From: a virus
Length of the DNA stretch: 29,613 nucleotides
Strand: one strand, 5' to 3'
Virus record (IMG/VR): IMGVR_UViG_3300007539_000131
Coordinates: 1 to 29,613 of that record
Every line of letters begins with the position of its first letter. Position 1 is the first letter of the stretch. The notes under the pieces are model-generated. The model was not told the origin of the DNA, searched no databases, and was given only the letters and a program-made list of their open reading frames with translations. The position numbers and the translations under genes were made by a program. Of this stretch, positions 23,404-29,613 are shown piece after piece.

Positions 23404-25493
23404 GAATTACTTTCTCTTTCCTTATCTTCTACAGATTGTCCCGGTATTTGTCCGGTTACAACGTCGCCTCTGTTAGATTGTCCTTGAACCATGGCTTCTT
23501 GATGCTGTGCAGACGACGGTGCATCCATATCCCCATGAAAGAATATGGGAAAGTTTTGTAGCTCTGCTAACTTTGCTTGAAACAATGGGTTAGTTTTAGC
23601 TTTCTCTAACATAAGCTGCTCAGTTACGTGTAAATGTATTTTGAACTGCTGTTTTACCTCTGGTGGGGCTTCTTCTTTAAATACTCTGGACTGAATAGCC
23701 GCGCTGTGTGAGCGCCAGTGAGAAATGTGATCTTCCCAGTCCTCCGGCATACCTACAGGCTCTCCTGCTAACATATCTTCATTCTCAGAGTCCGCTGCTT
23801 GCACTGCCGCTGTTGCTAACTTGACCATTCTGTTTGCATCCCCAAGGTCTAACAACTCTTCCCATCGCTCGGGAGCAAATAAGTTAGGGTTACGTTGCAT
23901 TGTATCCATAATTCTCTGGATTTTAGCAGATTTAGTCTCAGGCAGTCCTGTAGAGTTATCAAATCTAATATCATATGACTTGTGCAGGTTAGCTACGTCA
24001 AAATGCTTAATTAAATGCTTATTATCTTGTCCGACTATGCGTACCATTCTTCCATCATCAATCCTGTAGTTAGCCGCAGCTACGCTTACAGACATCTTTG
24101 CGATGTCGAGAACTAGAAAAGAGTGCTTAGAAATATCGGTACTATTTCTCTCATTCTCCAATTCATTTAGGAACTGAAGCGCAGATGCAGCCGTAATTCC
24201 TTTTGGAATTTCCCCACGACTTATTCCTTGGGAGCCGTAGACGGTTTGCATGTCTTGTTTAATTGCCTCTCTAAAGCTATATACTTCTGGCGGATTTGGC
24301 ATAACCTGTACTAACTGAGGTGCGATACCGCCTTGATACTGAACTATTGTATTGTCATTACCTAATTGCTCAATTTTAGCCGCGCCTCGGGGCATCATCC
24401 ACTTGGCATGTGCAGTTAAGTAAATATTTTTAGCAATTAGTGTAGAAAGATTGTCATACATTTTTTGCAATGGCAATATACTTTCATAAGCAGACACGCC
24501 GTTTAATACATTTGGCACATCTTGGTCTGTAAGTCTTACAAAATTTAATTTGTCGTGCTGAAACTTATTTAGTTCCTTATCTAGTATTACTGAATCAGTA
24601 AATCGTATAAAAACACCTTCGGGCACTTTGTCTGCTACTCTTTTATGGTAAAACTCATATACTACAACATGATCTTCTAAGAATCTATCCTCTAAATCTT
24701 CGATGTCAAACATTTTTAAGTCTTCTTCTTTCTTAATCTGTTTGGCTTTGTCTGGATATTTTTCTTTTAGTGTCTCTGTTTCTTCAACCTTTATTCTAAA
24801 CGAGTATTCTACGTCTTCTAATTTAAGCTTTCTTTGCATCAATACTCGCCAAGGTAATTCTAAGTCGTAAGATACGTCACCAGTCTTTAATGGCTTTTTC
24901 ATATCATGTACAGAACCGTCTGGCAACTCAATGCTGTCTATACCCTCGTTTCTAGCTTCTACATACAATGGGTCTAAGTCTCCCTTAGTCTCATCATAGT
25001 CTATAAATAAGAATGACTCGCCAAAAATACGAGCATGTCTATGCATTTGTTGCACCATGAAGTCAATGTTATTTATGTAGAATAAATGTCGAATAAGTAA
25101 CCCGACTACTTTAGCACTTGCGCGATCTTCATATTCCCCATTCGAGGGAAGAACTTCAACTGCGGGTTTTAGTCGGGTCATTTGTGATACTTTAGTCTCA
25201 GTCAAGTCACGCAGATGGTTAATAATAAACTTATTAGCTCTCTGCATTCTTTTTAGTCCATTGTAGTCTTTTCTGCGATCCCATCTATTAAGGCTTAATC
25301 CACGGTAGGCTGTTAAATTCATTCGCTGATCTAGTGTTCGGGTCTTTGCGTTATGGATGAGCGCATTCTTGACTTGGACTAACCAAGACAGAAGTTCTTT
25401 ATCGTTTTCTTTGTTAAATACTTTGTAAAATGGCTTAACCTCTTCGGTTAGCTGATAATCTTCTAATTCGTCAAATAAGTCATGTGTAGACAT
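23400..25493 (-). CDS. Portal protein
   Basis: The 697-aa product fits podovirus portals in size and pattern: NLTAYRGLSLNRWDRRKDYN near residue 60, RANKFIINHLRDLTETKVSQ near residue 85, then IDFMVQQMHRHARIFGESFL, and a wing/clip region followed by an acidic-polar tail (GDVVTGQIPGQSVEDKERES). Helical stem segments around MQTVYGSQGISRGEIPKGIT and LENERNSTDISKHSFLVLDI are typical. It is the gene before the scaffold. A start ATG at 25493 follows TAAGGAATAATT. The portal is the dodecameric DNA gate of the head. Confidence 0.85.
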   Translation of the reverse strand: MSTHDLFDELEDYQLTEEVKPFYKVFNKENDKELLSWLVQVKNALIHNAKTRTLDQRMNLTAYRGLSLNRWDRRKDYNGLKRMQRANKFIINHLRDLTETKVSQMTRLKPAVEVLPSNGEYEDRASAKVVGLLIRHLFYINNIDFMVQQMHRHARIFGESFLFIDYDETKGDLDPLYVEARNEGIDSIELPDGSVHDMKKPLKTGDVSYDLELPWRVLMQRKLKLEDVEYSFRIKVEETETLKEKYPDKAKQIKKEEDLKMFDIEDLEDRFLEDHVVVYEFYHKRVADKVPEGVFIRFTDSVILDKELNKFQHDKLNFVRLTDQDVPNVLNGVSAYESILPLQKMYDNLSTLIAKNIYLTAHAKWMMPRGAAKIEQLGNDNTIVQYQGGIAPQLVQVMPNPPEVYSFREAIKQDMQTVYGSQGISRGEIPKGITAASALQFLNELENERNSTDISKHSFLVLDIAKMSVSVAAANYRIDDGRMVRIVGQDNKHLIKHFDVANLHKSYDIRFDNSTGLPETKSAKIQRIMDTMQRNPNLFAPERWEELLDLGDANRMVKLATAAVQAADSENEDMLAGEPVGMPEDWEDHISHWRSHSAAIQSRVFKEEAPPEVKQQFKIHLHVTEQLMLEKAKTNPLFQAKLAELQNFPIFFHGDMDAPSSAQHQEAMVQGQSNRGDVVTGQIPGQSVEDKERESNS

Positions 25494-25503
25494 TAATTAT
25501 TCC

Positions 25504-25800
25504 TTATAAACTAAATGTTTCTTTATCTTCATCGTTAAGAGCGAACTCAGGCATATCTTCTTCTAGTTCCTCTTGGTATAATTTTCTTTCTCTTTTTATA
25601 GCTTCTTCGCTTGTAGCCCAATTATTTATAAAATCTTGATTGGCTCTATCAATCTCTTCGTCCATGGGCACCATTTGTACCGTATGAGTAGCTTTTTCCG
25701 CAGCTATTATCTTTATAAGGGCAACTACCGCTAAAAGGAGTGATATAACCCCTAAAAAGAGTGAGGCAATCACTGCCCCATATATGAGTCCCATTTCCAT
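25504..25800 (-). CDS. Small membrane protein between terminase and portal, 98 aa
   Basis: The first 35 residues are one long hydrophobic helix (YGAVIASLFLGVISLLLAVV, then ALIKII). The rest is charged and acidic (AKATHTV..., TSEEAIKRERKLYQEELEED). It is the first gene after a strong promoter, with SD GGAGG before ATG 25800. Topology suggests an anchored protein with a cytoplasmic acidic tail. Function unknown; possibly head assembly at the membrane. Confidence 0.6.
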   Translation of the reverse strand: MEMGLIYGAVIASLFLGVISLLLAVVALIKIIAAEKATHTVQMVPMDEEIDRANQDFINNWATSEEAIKRERKLYQEELEEDMPEFALNDEDKETFSL

Positions 25801-25817
25801 ACCCTGCCTCCTGATTT

Positions 25818-25853
25818 AGTACGATTATAGTACATGTTAATAGAAAAAATCAA
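25818..25853 (-). promoter_or_regulatory. Late promoter before the 98-aa protein and portal, with AGTAC direct repeats
   Basis: On the minus strand the -35 TTGATT (25853-25848) is 18 bp from a consensus -10 TATAAT (25829-25824). AGTAC boxes (plus-strand reading) lie at 25818-25822 and 25829-25833, again 11 bp apart. The -35 overlaps the stop codon of the terminase gene, the same arrangement as at 23369-23403. Shared CTTGATTT and ATGTACTAT segments make coincidence unlikely. Confidence 0.8.
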
Positions 25854-27364
25854 GTCCAATCCTTAAATACGTTAGCCATCCAATCTTTCGGCTCCTCGTC
25901 CTCAAAGCCCGGGTCTCTAAATCTGTTCTTTTGTATAGTATCTCTATCCGATCTAGTTCTTACTGCCTCCAGCATTTCATGCATGTTGTAATGGGCGGCA
26001 GCAAGTAAGTATCTTAGGCAATCTATCAAGTGGTCATGCTTCTTAGGTATATTGCCTCTATCGTCCAATGCATACTTATCTATCTCTATAGCCAAGTTTG
26101 TGCATCTATCGCTTATTTGTATAAGATTAAATAGCATAATATCTTTAATTAATGATATGCCGTCTTCTTTTTTGTTATGGTTCTTACTTGTTGGTGAGAA
26201 ATATACGCCAAACTGATCCATGACCTCGTTCATATACCAAGCAGCAGCCTCGTCAGCAGTTTTGATAAAGTCGTCATGTATATTTGAGCCGGGATACAGT
26301 TCCAGCGCCTTTGCTTCTGATCGCGGGTATATCTTCCTTGTACTGGTTTCTCTCTGGTCTGTCTCATATATCTCGTCTAGTATGTATATCTCCTTACTGT
26401 ATGGATTTATGGCTGCAATTAGTACGCCAAAGCATGTGACCGTGCCCGGGTCTTTTATTATGTACCAATCTAGCTTTTTTACATCTCGCTTAATTTTATT
26501 ATATAGCTCGTCATGGGCAAATACGTGCTTTTCTTTATCAAACATTGGAAATATTGCTCGCTTACCACCAGATATGCGGCGAGAGTAGTATTCTAGCTGC
26601 ACAACATCTTCTTCACCTCTGGCTAGTAACTGTGCAATCTCTTGCTCAATAACTTCTTTTTGTGCCGGTAAGTGATTTATAGGGTTGTCAAACGTAGTTC
26701 GCTCTGCTACGTACCAAGTCTTAGGATGCGCCTTAGCATACTCCAATATTTCGTCATATTGATCCATATTCTTGTTACCTGACCTTGGCTTTGTACCGAT
26801 TATAATTAACGGTGCGGCTTTTGCGGCTCGGTTAGGTGCAAATTCTGTATGCCATCTATGATTAAATCCTTTAAACTCATCGTAAACGGCTATACTTGGA
26901 GTTAGACCGTTGGCTACCATGTAGTTGTCTGATCCGATTAGTCTGATAAACGATCCGTTCTTAAACCAGATAGTCATATCTTGATCGGTTATCTTTTTTA
27001 TATACTTTTTACAATCTTCAGCTAAAAATTTTTGTATCCTGCCGTTTCTCCATAAGATTTCTCTGGCGTGATTGTTTTCTGGTGCGACATAGTAGCAAGA
27101 TGAGTTAGGATTTAACAACGCATGTCGCCATAGGACGTATGCCATAAGCTCAGTTTTGCCATACTTACGCCCGCAGGCTAGGAACATTGAGTTTATCTCA
27201 TTATTCTCATCGTACAATGGTTTTAGCTGCTCAATCTGATCGTTATGCAGCCTAGTCTTTAGATCAACCTTAAGCCCATCTCCGCGAGGCTTGTTTAAAT
27301 CTTCCAGTATTTGTAAATATAGTTGTTCTTCCCTAGATATTAGGTGCAGATCATCATTTTTCAA
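25850..27364 (-). CDS. terL: Terminase large subunit
   Basis: The 504-aa product has both halves of a large terminase. ATPase: Walker A GRKYGKT (65-71), Walker B IAVYDE (158-163) and coupling motif IGTKPRSG (about 189-196). Nuclease (RNase H-like): D305 in IIKDPGTVT, D330/E331 in YILDEIYE, D371/E372 in KTADEAA, and D448 in HDHLIDCLRY. It packages DNA into the portal and cuts it. The start is TTG 27364, overlapping the protease stop; no in-frame ATG occurs before the ATPase. It lacks an AGTAC promoter of its own and is read through from the protease gene. Confidence 0.9.
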   Translation of the reverse strand: MKNDDLHLISREEQLYLQILEDLNKPRGDGLKVDLKTRLHNDQIEQLKPLYDENNEINSMFLACGRKYGKTELMAYVLWRHALLNPNSSCYYVAPENNHAREILWRNGRIQKFLAEDCKKYIKKITDQDMTIWFKNGSFIRLIGSDNYMVANGLTPSIAVYDEFKGFNHRWHTEFAPNRAAKAAPLIIIGTKPRSGNKNMDQYDEILEYAKAHPKTWYVAERTTFDNPINHLPAQKEVIEQEIAQLLARGEEDVVQLEYYSRRISGGKRAIFPMFDKEKHVFAHDELYNKIKRDVKKLDWYIIKDPGTVTCFGVLIAAINPYSKEIYILDEIYETDQRETSTRKIYPRSEAKALELYPGSNIHDDFIKTADEAAAWYMNEVMDQFGVYFSPTSKNHNKKEDGISLIKDIMLFNLIQISDRCTNLAIEIDKYALDDRGNIPKKHDHLIDCLRYLLAAAHYNMHEMLEAVRTRSDRDTIQKNRFRDPGFEDEEPKDWMANVFKDWT

Positions 27365-28073
27365 ATTCTTCTCGTTTAATTTTAAATATGGCTTCGTTTA
27401 AAAATGCTCTGACGTAGCGCAGCGGTACAATAAAAGGCTCTAACGGATATATGGGTGAGCCTGCAAATAAAACTCCTGTAACTTTTCCTTTAGTATTAAC
27501 TACTGGTGAGCCAGAATTGCCCGGGTATGCAGGAGTAGACACTCTATAAGTATATACACGCAATGCGTGGGGCAATAGCCATGGCGCGATTAGTAATTCT
27601 TGCTCGATTATGCGCCCTTCTCGTATAACTTTGCCAATACCGCGAGGATAGCCTACTAATACAACCTTTTCTAATGGCATAGATTGGTAATCAGCTAATT
27701 TTAGTCCAGATTTTCTATTACTGCTAACTAGGCACAGGTCGTGATGCTTGTCTATATACAGTATTCTACCAACATAGTCGCCAAATTGTATAAAATGAGA
27801 TTTATTCCTATTTATTTGCGCATCACATACGTGCCTATTTGTTAGTATTCTGTATTTACCGTAATAATTTATGTAAAATCCTGTAGCCGATCTTGTTTCT
27901 TCATTGTCAGAAATCCATGGCACTACATGCGGCGCTATTTCTTTGCCAATATCTACTTCTGGCTTAACAATAACTTGCTGTTTCGGAGCTGGTGCTACTA
28001 ATCTGTTTAAAATAACAGAAGTTGCCAATATTAAAATAACATTAATTAATTTTCTTTTCATCATTTTCCTCAT
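27354..28073 (-). CDS. Membrane-anchored trypsin-like serine protease
   Basis: Residues about 6-26 are a signal-anchor segment after a basic start. The catalytic triad is intact: H81 in LTNRHVC, D112 in KHHDLCLV and S187 in PAYPGNSGSP, with the usual GYPRG loop at 141-145. This is a chymotrypsin-fold protease, likely exported or periplasm-facing. ATG 28073 is followed by in-frame ATGs at 28064 and 28061; the last has the best SD spacing (GAGG, six bases). It overlaps the small-terminase gene by 32 bases and the large-terminase gene by 11. The substrate is unknown. A role in capsid maturation is unlikely if it is truly exported, but not excluded. Confidence 0.75.
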   Translation of the reverse strand: MRKMMKRKLINVILILATSVILNRLVAPAPKQQVIVKPEVDIGKEIAPHVVPWISDNEETRSATGFYINYYGKYRILTNRHVCDAQINRNKSHFIQFGDYVGRILYIDKHHDLCLVSSNRKSGLKLADYQSMPLEKVVLVGYPRGIGKVIREGRIIEQELLIAPWLLPHALRVYTYRVSTPAYPGNSGSPVVNTKGKVTGVLFAGSPIYPLEPFIVPLRYVRAFLNEAIFKIKREEFEK

Positions 28074-28542
28074 CTGACTCTATGTTTGAGAATGGGTCAA
28101 GAGCAAGCTTCTTTTTTAGCTCTTTTCCATCCATGGCTTTCTCTGTACTCTCTACAATATCTGTAGGTTTCCCCTCATCCAGACGAAGAATATTATCTAA
28201 TGTTTTTAATATGTCTGCTGCTCTGGTCGCTTCGTTTATTGTCGGTGGTTCATGGCGGGTTGCCAATGCTTCTAGGGAGCGCGTCATAATTGCAACGCTG
28301 TGTTTAGTCATATTTACAAAATCTACTTTCTTAGAATCATCGAATGAAGAGAATACTTCTGATTCTTGCAACTTTCTTTCGGCTGACCACGCATTAGTAT
28401 TTATATGCCAGTTAACTGTTGATCTTTGCACACCAAACACTTTGGCTATTTGAGATATGGGCTTGTATTCCATGTACATGCGCTTCATAGTCTCTAGCTT
28501 TTTTGCGGTTAATTTGCCTTTTCCATTTGGTCCTGTGCTCAT
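28042..28542 (-). CDS. Terminase small subunit candidate
   Basis: Residues about 26-52 are a helix-turn-helix (YKPISQIAKVFGVQRSTVNW, then HINTNAW), followed by a helical oligomerisation region (MTRSLEALATRHEPP...ADILKTLDNIL) and an acidic tail (NIESDEENDEKKIN). Small terminases recognise packaging sites with such HTH domains and form rings. It is two genes upstream of the large subunit. Start ATG 28542 overlaps the previous stop (ATGA). Assignment is by motif and position. Confidence 0.65.
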   Translation of the reverse strand: MSTGPNGKGKLTAKKLETMKRMYMEYKPISQIAKVFGVQRSTVNWHINTNAWSAERKLQESEVFSSFDDSKKVDFVNMTKHSVAIMTRSLEALATRHEPPTINEATRAADILKTLDNILRLDEGKPTDIVESTEKAMDGKELKKKLALDPFSNIESDEENDEKKIN

Positions 28543-28703
28543 AGTTTTACTTTTCTACACTCCATCTTAAAATCTAATCCCGGGTAGTATATTTCAGCTA
28601 TTTTTTTAGACTTCTCTTTAATATCTTCGCATTGCTTACGAGTATTAAACGGTCCGATTGTTTCTACTGAAAGACCTATAATAATAAATAGTAAATATTT
28701 CAT
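28539..28703 (-). CDS. 54-aa exported or anchored protein with two cysteines
   Basis: ATG 28703 overlaps the stop of the preceding gene and TGA 28541-28539 overlaps the start of the small-terminase gene, both as ATGA. The product starts MKYLLFIIIGLSVETIGPFN and continues TRKQCEDIKEK, ending MECRKVKL. An N-terminal hydrophobic segment and two cysteines (25 and 49) suggest a periplasmic, possibly disulphide-bonded protein. The GPF.T...C pattern is familiar from other short phage genes. It fills the gap completely. Confidence 0.7.
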   Translation of the reverse strand: MKYLLFIIIGLSVETIGPFNTRKQCEDIKEKSKKIAEIYYPGLDFKMECRKVKL

Positions 28704-28975
28704 TGTAGTGGTGGCTCCTTATCCTCTTCTTCTTCTATTATTGGCGGTAACTCTTCTCCCGCTTCTTCCATCTGCTTTTCTAGCAAATATTTGAACTCAA
28801 ACCCAATCTGCTCTAAATAGTGCTCGTAAGTCACTATCTCAAACCGGGGCACCATATCGAACCTTTTTAACATTTGGTACAATAATGTGATCTGCCATAT
28901 AATTAGCCGAGTAAATACTCTTATATATGGCGGCAATGATTTGTACAGTTCATCTTCTCTTTTTTCGCCTAACAC
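28700..28975 (-). CDS. Hypothetical protein, 91 aa
   Basis: The start is GTG 28975, six bases after GGAGG. The middle has a hydrophobic helix (YIRVFTRLIIWQITLLYQML), then charged helix (YLEQIGFEFKYLLEKQMEEA), and an acidic proline-containing end (PPIIEEEEDKEPPLQ). It could be membrane-associated. It overlaps the upstream zincin gene by 26 bases. Function unknown. Confidence 0.6.
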   Translation of the reverse strand: MLGEKREDELYKSLPPYIRVFTRLIIWQITLLYQMLKRFDMVPRFEIVTYEHYLEQIGFEFKYLLEKQMEEAGEELPPIIEEEEDKEPPLQ

Positions 28976-29339
28976 CTTTTACCTCCGATTTAAGAAAATT
29001 AAAAACTTGATTGCTTGTTTGCCTAATATCGTCTAAATGCTCTTCCATAAGCTCGCATATAATTTCTTCAAAATCGTCCATAGAAATATTACTGCAAGAA
29101 GCTAAGTGACAGGCATTGATATATGCATGAGTTACTTCGTGTATTACTATTTTTTTGGATATATAGTCTTTTCTAAAAGTCAGCTCTTTCTTCTCTTTAT
29201 CCAGATGAGCATAGCTCTTATCTTCATTTTCTTTAATGTAGTGTTCCTTATCTAGCAACTTGGCTGTATATTCCACACCTTTAATTAGTACGACCATAGG
29301 ACTATATATTAGCGCATAACCAGAAAGAAGTCTAGTCAT
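28950..29339 (-). CDS. Zincin-like protein with HEVTH motif
   Basis: The 129-aa product has KKIVIHEVTHAYINAC at about 63-78, the HExxH zinc-metalloprotease signature (H67, E68, H71), and a possible third ligand in the helix EEIICELMEEH (E92 or E96). A beta strand before the motif (KKELTFRKD) and overall size fit ImmA/IrrE-like zincins. ATG 29339 has no SD; an alternative ATG at 29297 would give a shorter protein that starts just before the first strand. It is the first gene of the late strand. The substrate is unknown. Confidence 0.65.
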   Translation of the reverse strand: MTRLLSGYALIYSPMVVLIKGVEYTAKLLDKEHYIKENEDKSYAHLDKEKKELTFRKDYISKKIVIHEVTHAYINACHLASCSNISMDDFEEIICELMEEHLDDIRQTSNQVFNFLKSEVKGVRRKKRR

Positions 29340-29540
29340 GTGCAGTAGGGATATGAGTATAGGGGGCAGGGTTGTAAGTTATTGAAATTACATAGGATTC
29401 GGCAGTGGCAAAGGTACGCTACAATTACCTCCCTGCGGTCAGTAATTCAAGCCCGGGGGACGCTTTTTTATTTACACTATTTATGGTAAAATATCAATGA
29501 TTTCAACAACTTAATTGGCATGCAACGAATTTTAGGGGTG
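29340..29540. other. Divergent intergenic control region
   Basis: No gene fits this stretch on either strand. It contains a TATACT-like -10 on the minus strand (29361-29356) but with a poor -35, a hairpin AATTAC/GTAATT (29423-29447), a CCCGGG palindrome (29452-29457) followed by a T run (29464-29469), and a plus-strand extended -10. The late operon's first promoter and the promoter of a plus-strand gene should lie here. The T run after G/C-rich sequence is not preceded by an obvious stem on the plus strand. Confidence 0.5.
29484..29492 (+). promoter_or_regulatory. Possible extended -10 promoter
   Basis: TGGTAAAAT is an extended -10 (TGN plus TAAAAT) about 50 bp before the SD of the last plus-strand frame. 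The -35 region is only a T run. This is weak evidence, but the position between divergent genes is right. Confidence 0.35.
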
Positions 29541-29544
29541 GTGT

Positions 29545-29613
29545 ATGTCGATGGTATGTCAGTCTTTATTCCAAATAATATCCTTGACCATACCCCTTTT
29601 TTTAACGGGGGAC
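29545..29613 (+). CDS. Start of a plus-strand gene, cut by the window end
   Basis: AGGGG at 29534-29538 precedes ATG 29545 by six bases, and the frame stays open to the end (MSMVCQSLFQIISLTIPLFL). An overlapping frame from GTG 29541 is also open (begins VYVDGMSVFIPNNILDH) and its composition looks at least as protein-like, but SD spacing is poorer. I cannot decide between them. A T run at 29597-29603 after ACCCC, with AGGGGT at 29534-29539, could also make this a terminated leader. Confidence 0.35.
   Translation, partial: MSMVCQSLFQIISLTIPLFLTGD

Noticed and set aside
29401-29470. Possible tRNA because of TTCAAGCCC near a T run
   Set aside because: The acceptor strand matching GGGGACGC is not present upstream, and no cloverleaf can be drawn.

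Overview
The window is part of a tailed-phage genome with podovirus-type virion genes. The minus strand carries, in order of transcription, a small terminase candidate, large terminase, portal, acidic scaffold, major capsid protein, several small head or tail proteins, fibres, a T7 gp11/gp12-like tail-tube pair and a block of internal (ejected) virion proteins. No tape-measure or tail-sheath gene is visible, which argues for a short tail. Clear Shine-Dalgarno (SD) sequences and sigma70-like promoters suggest a bacterial host with ordinary translation signals, probably a proteobacterium. The host cannot be named from the sequence, and no polymerase, integrase or rRNA/tRNA gene is present to help.

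Layout. From 1 to about 2790 the plus strand holds the end of a non-structural cluster: the tail of an unidentified gene, a PD-(D/E)XK-like nuclease, a DUF3310 (T7 gp1.7-like) nucleotide kinase candidate, several microproteins, a lysis cassette ending in a 3TM-type holin, and three overlapping Cys-rich zinc-binding-like miniproteins. A terminator hairpin at 2788-2824 separates this from the convergent late genes. From 29339 down to 2830 the minus strand holds an almost gap-free late operon in which many genes overlap by ATGA or TAATG. It includes a trypsin-like protease between the two terminase genes, an HEVTH zincin-like protein at its head, a virion protein ending in a Hint (intein/hedgehog-like) domain, a GNAT-like protein and a GH19 lysozyme. 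The right end, 29340-29613, looks like a divergent control region with the start of another plus-strand gene.

Most notable observations. (1) Two late promoters, before the 98-aa membrane protein/portal pair and before scaffold/capsid, share a sigma70-like layout and an 11-bp-phased direct repeat AGTAC-N6-AGTAC over the -10 box. (2) The HTH part of a RhuM-family gene sits in the internal-protein block between 15-bp direct repeats, which suggests a recent insertion. (3) A C-terminal Hint module keeps its catalytic Cys but lacks the residues needed to splice. (4) Two identical TCTCCC/GGGAGA hairpins lie before the lysis cassette, and one sequesters an SD. (5) The holin start has no SD of its own and is overlapped by a 20-codon reading frame with a perfect SD.

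Several small genes that a length cutoff would miss are listed from direct translation: 1215-1295, 1716-1859, 1859-1921, 2715-2789, 14107-14265, 18114-18239 and 28539-28703. Function calls rest on motif recognition alone; no database search was run.
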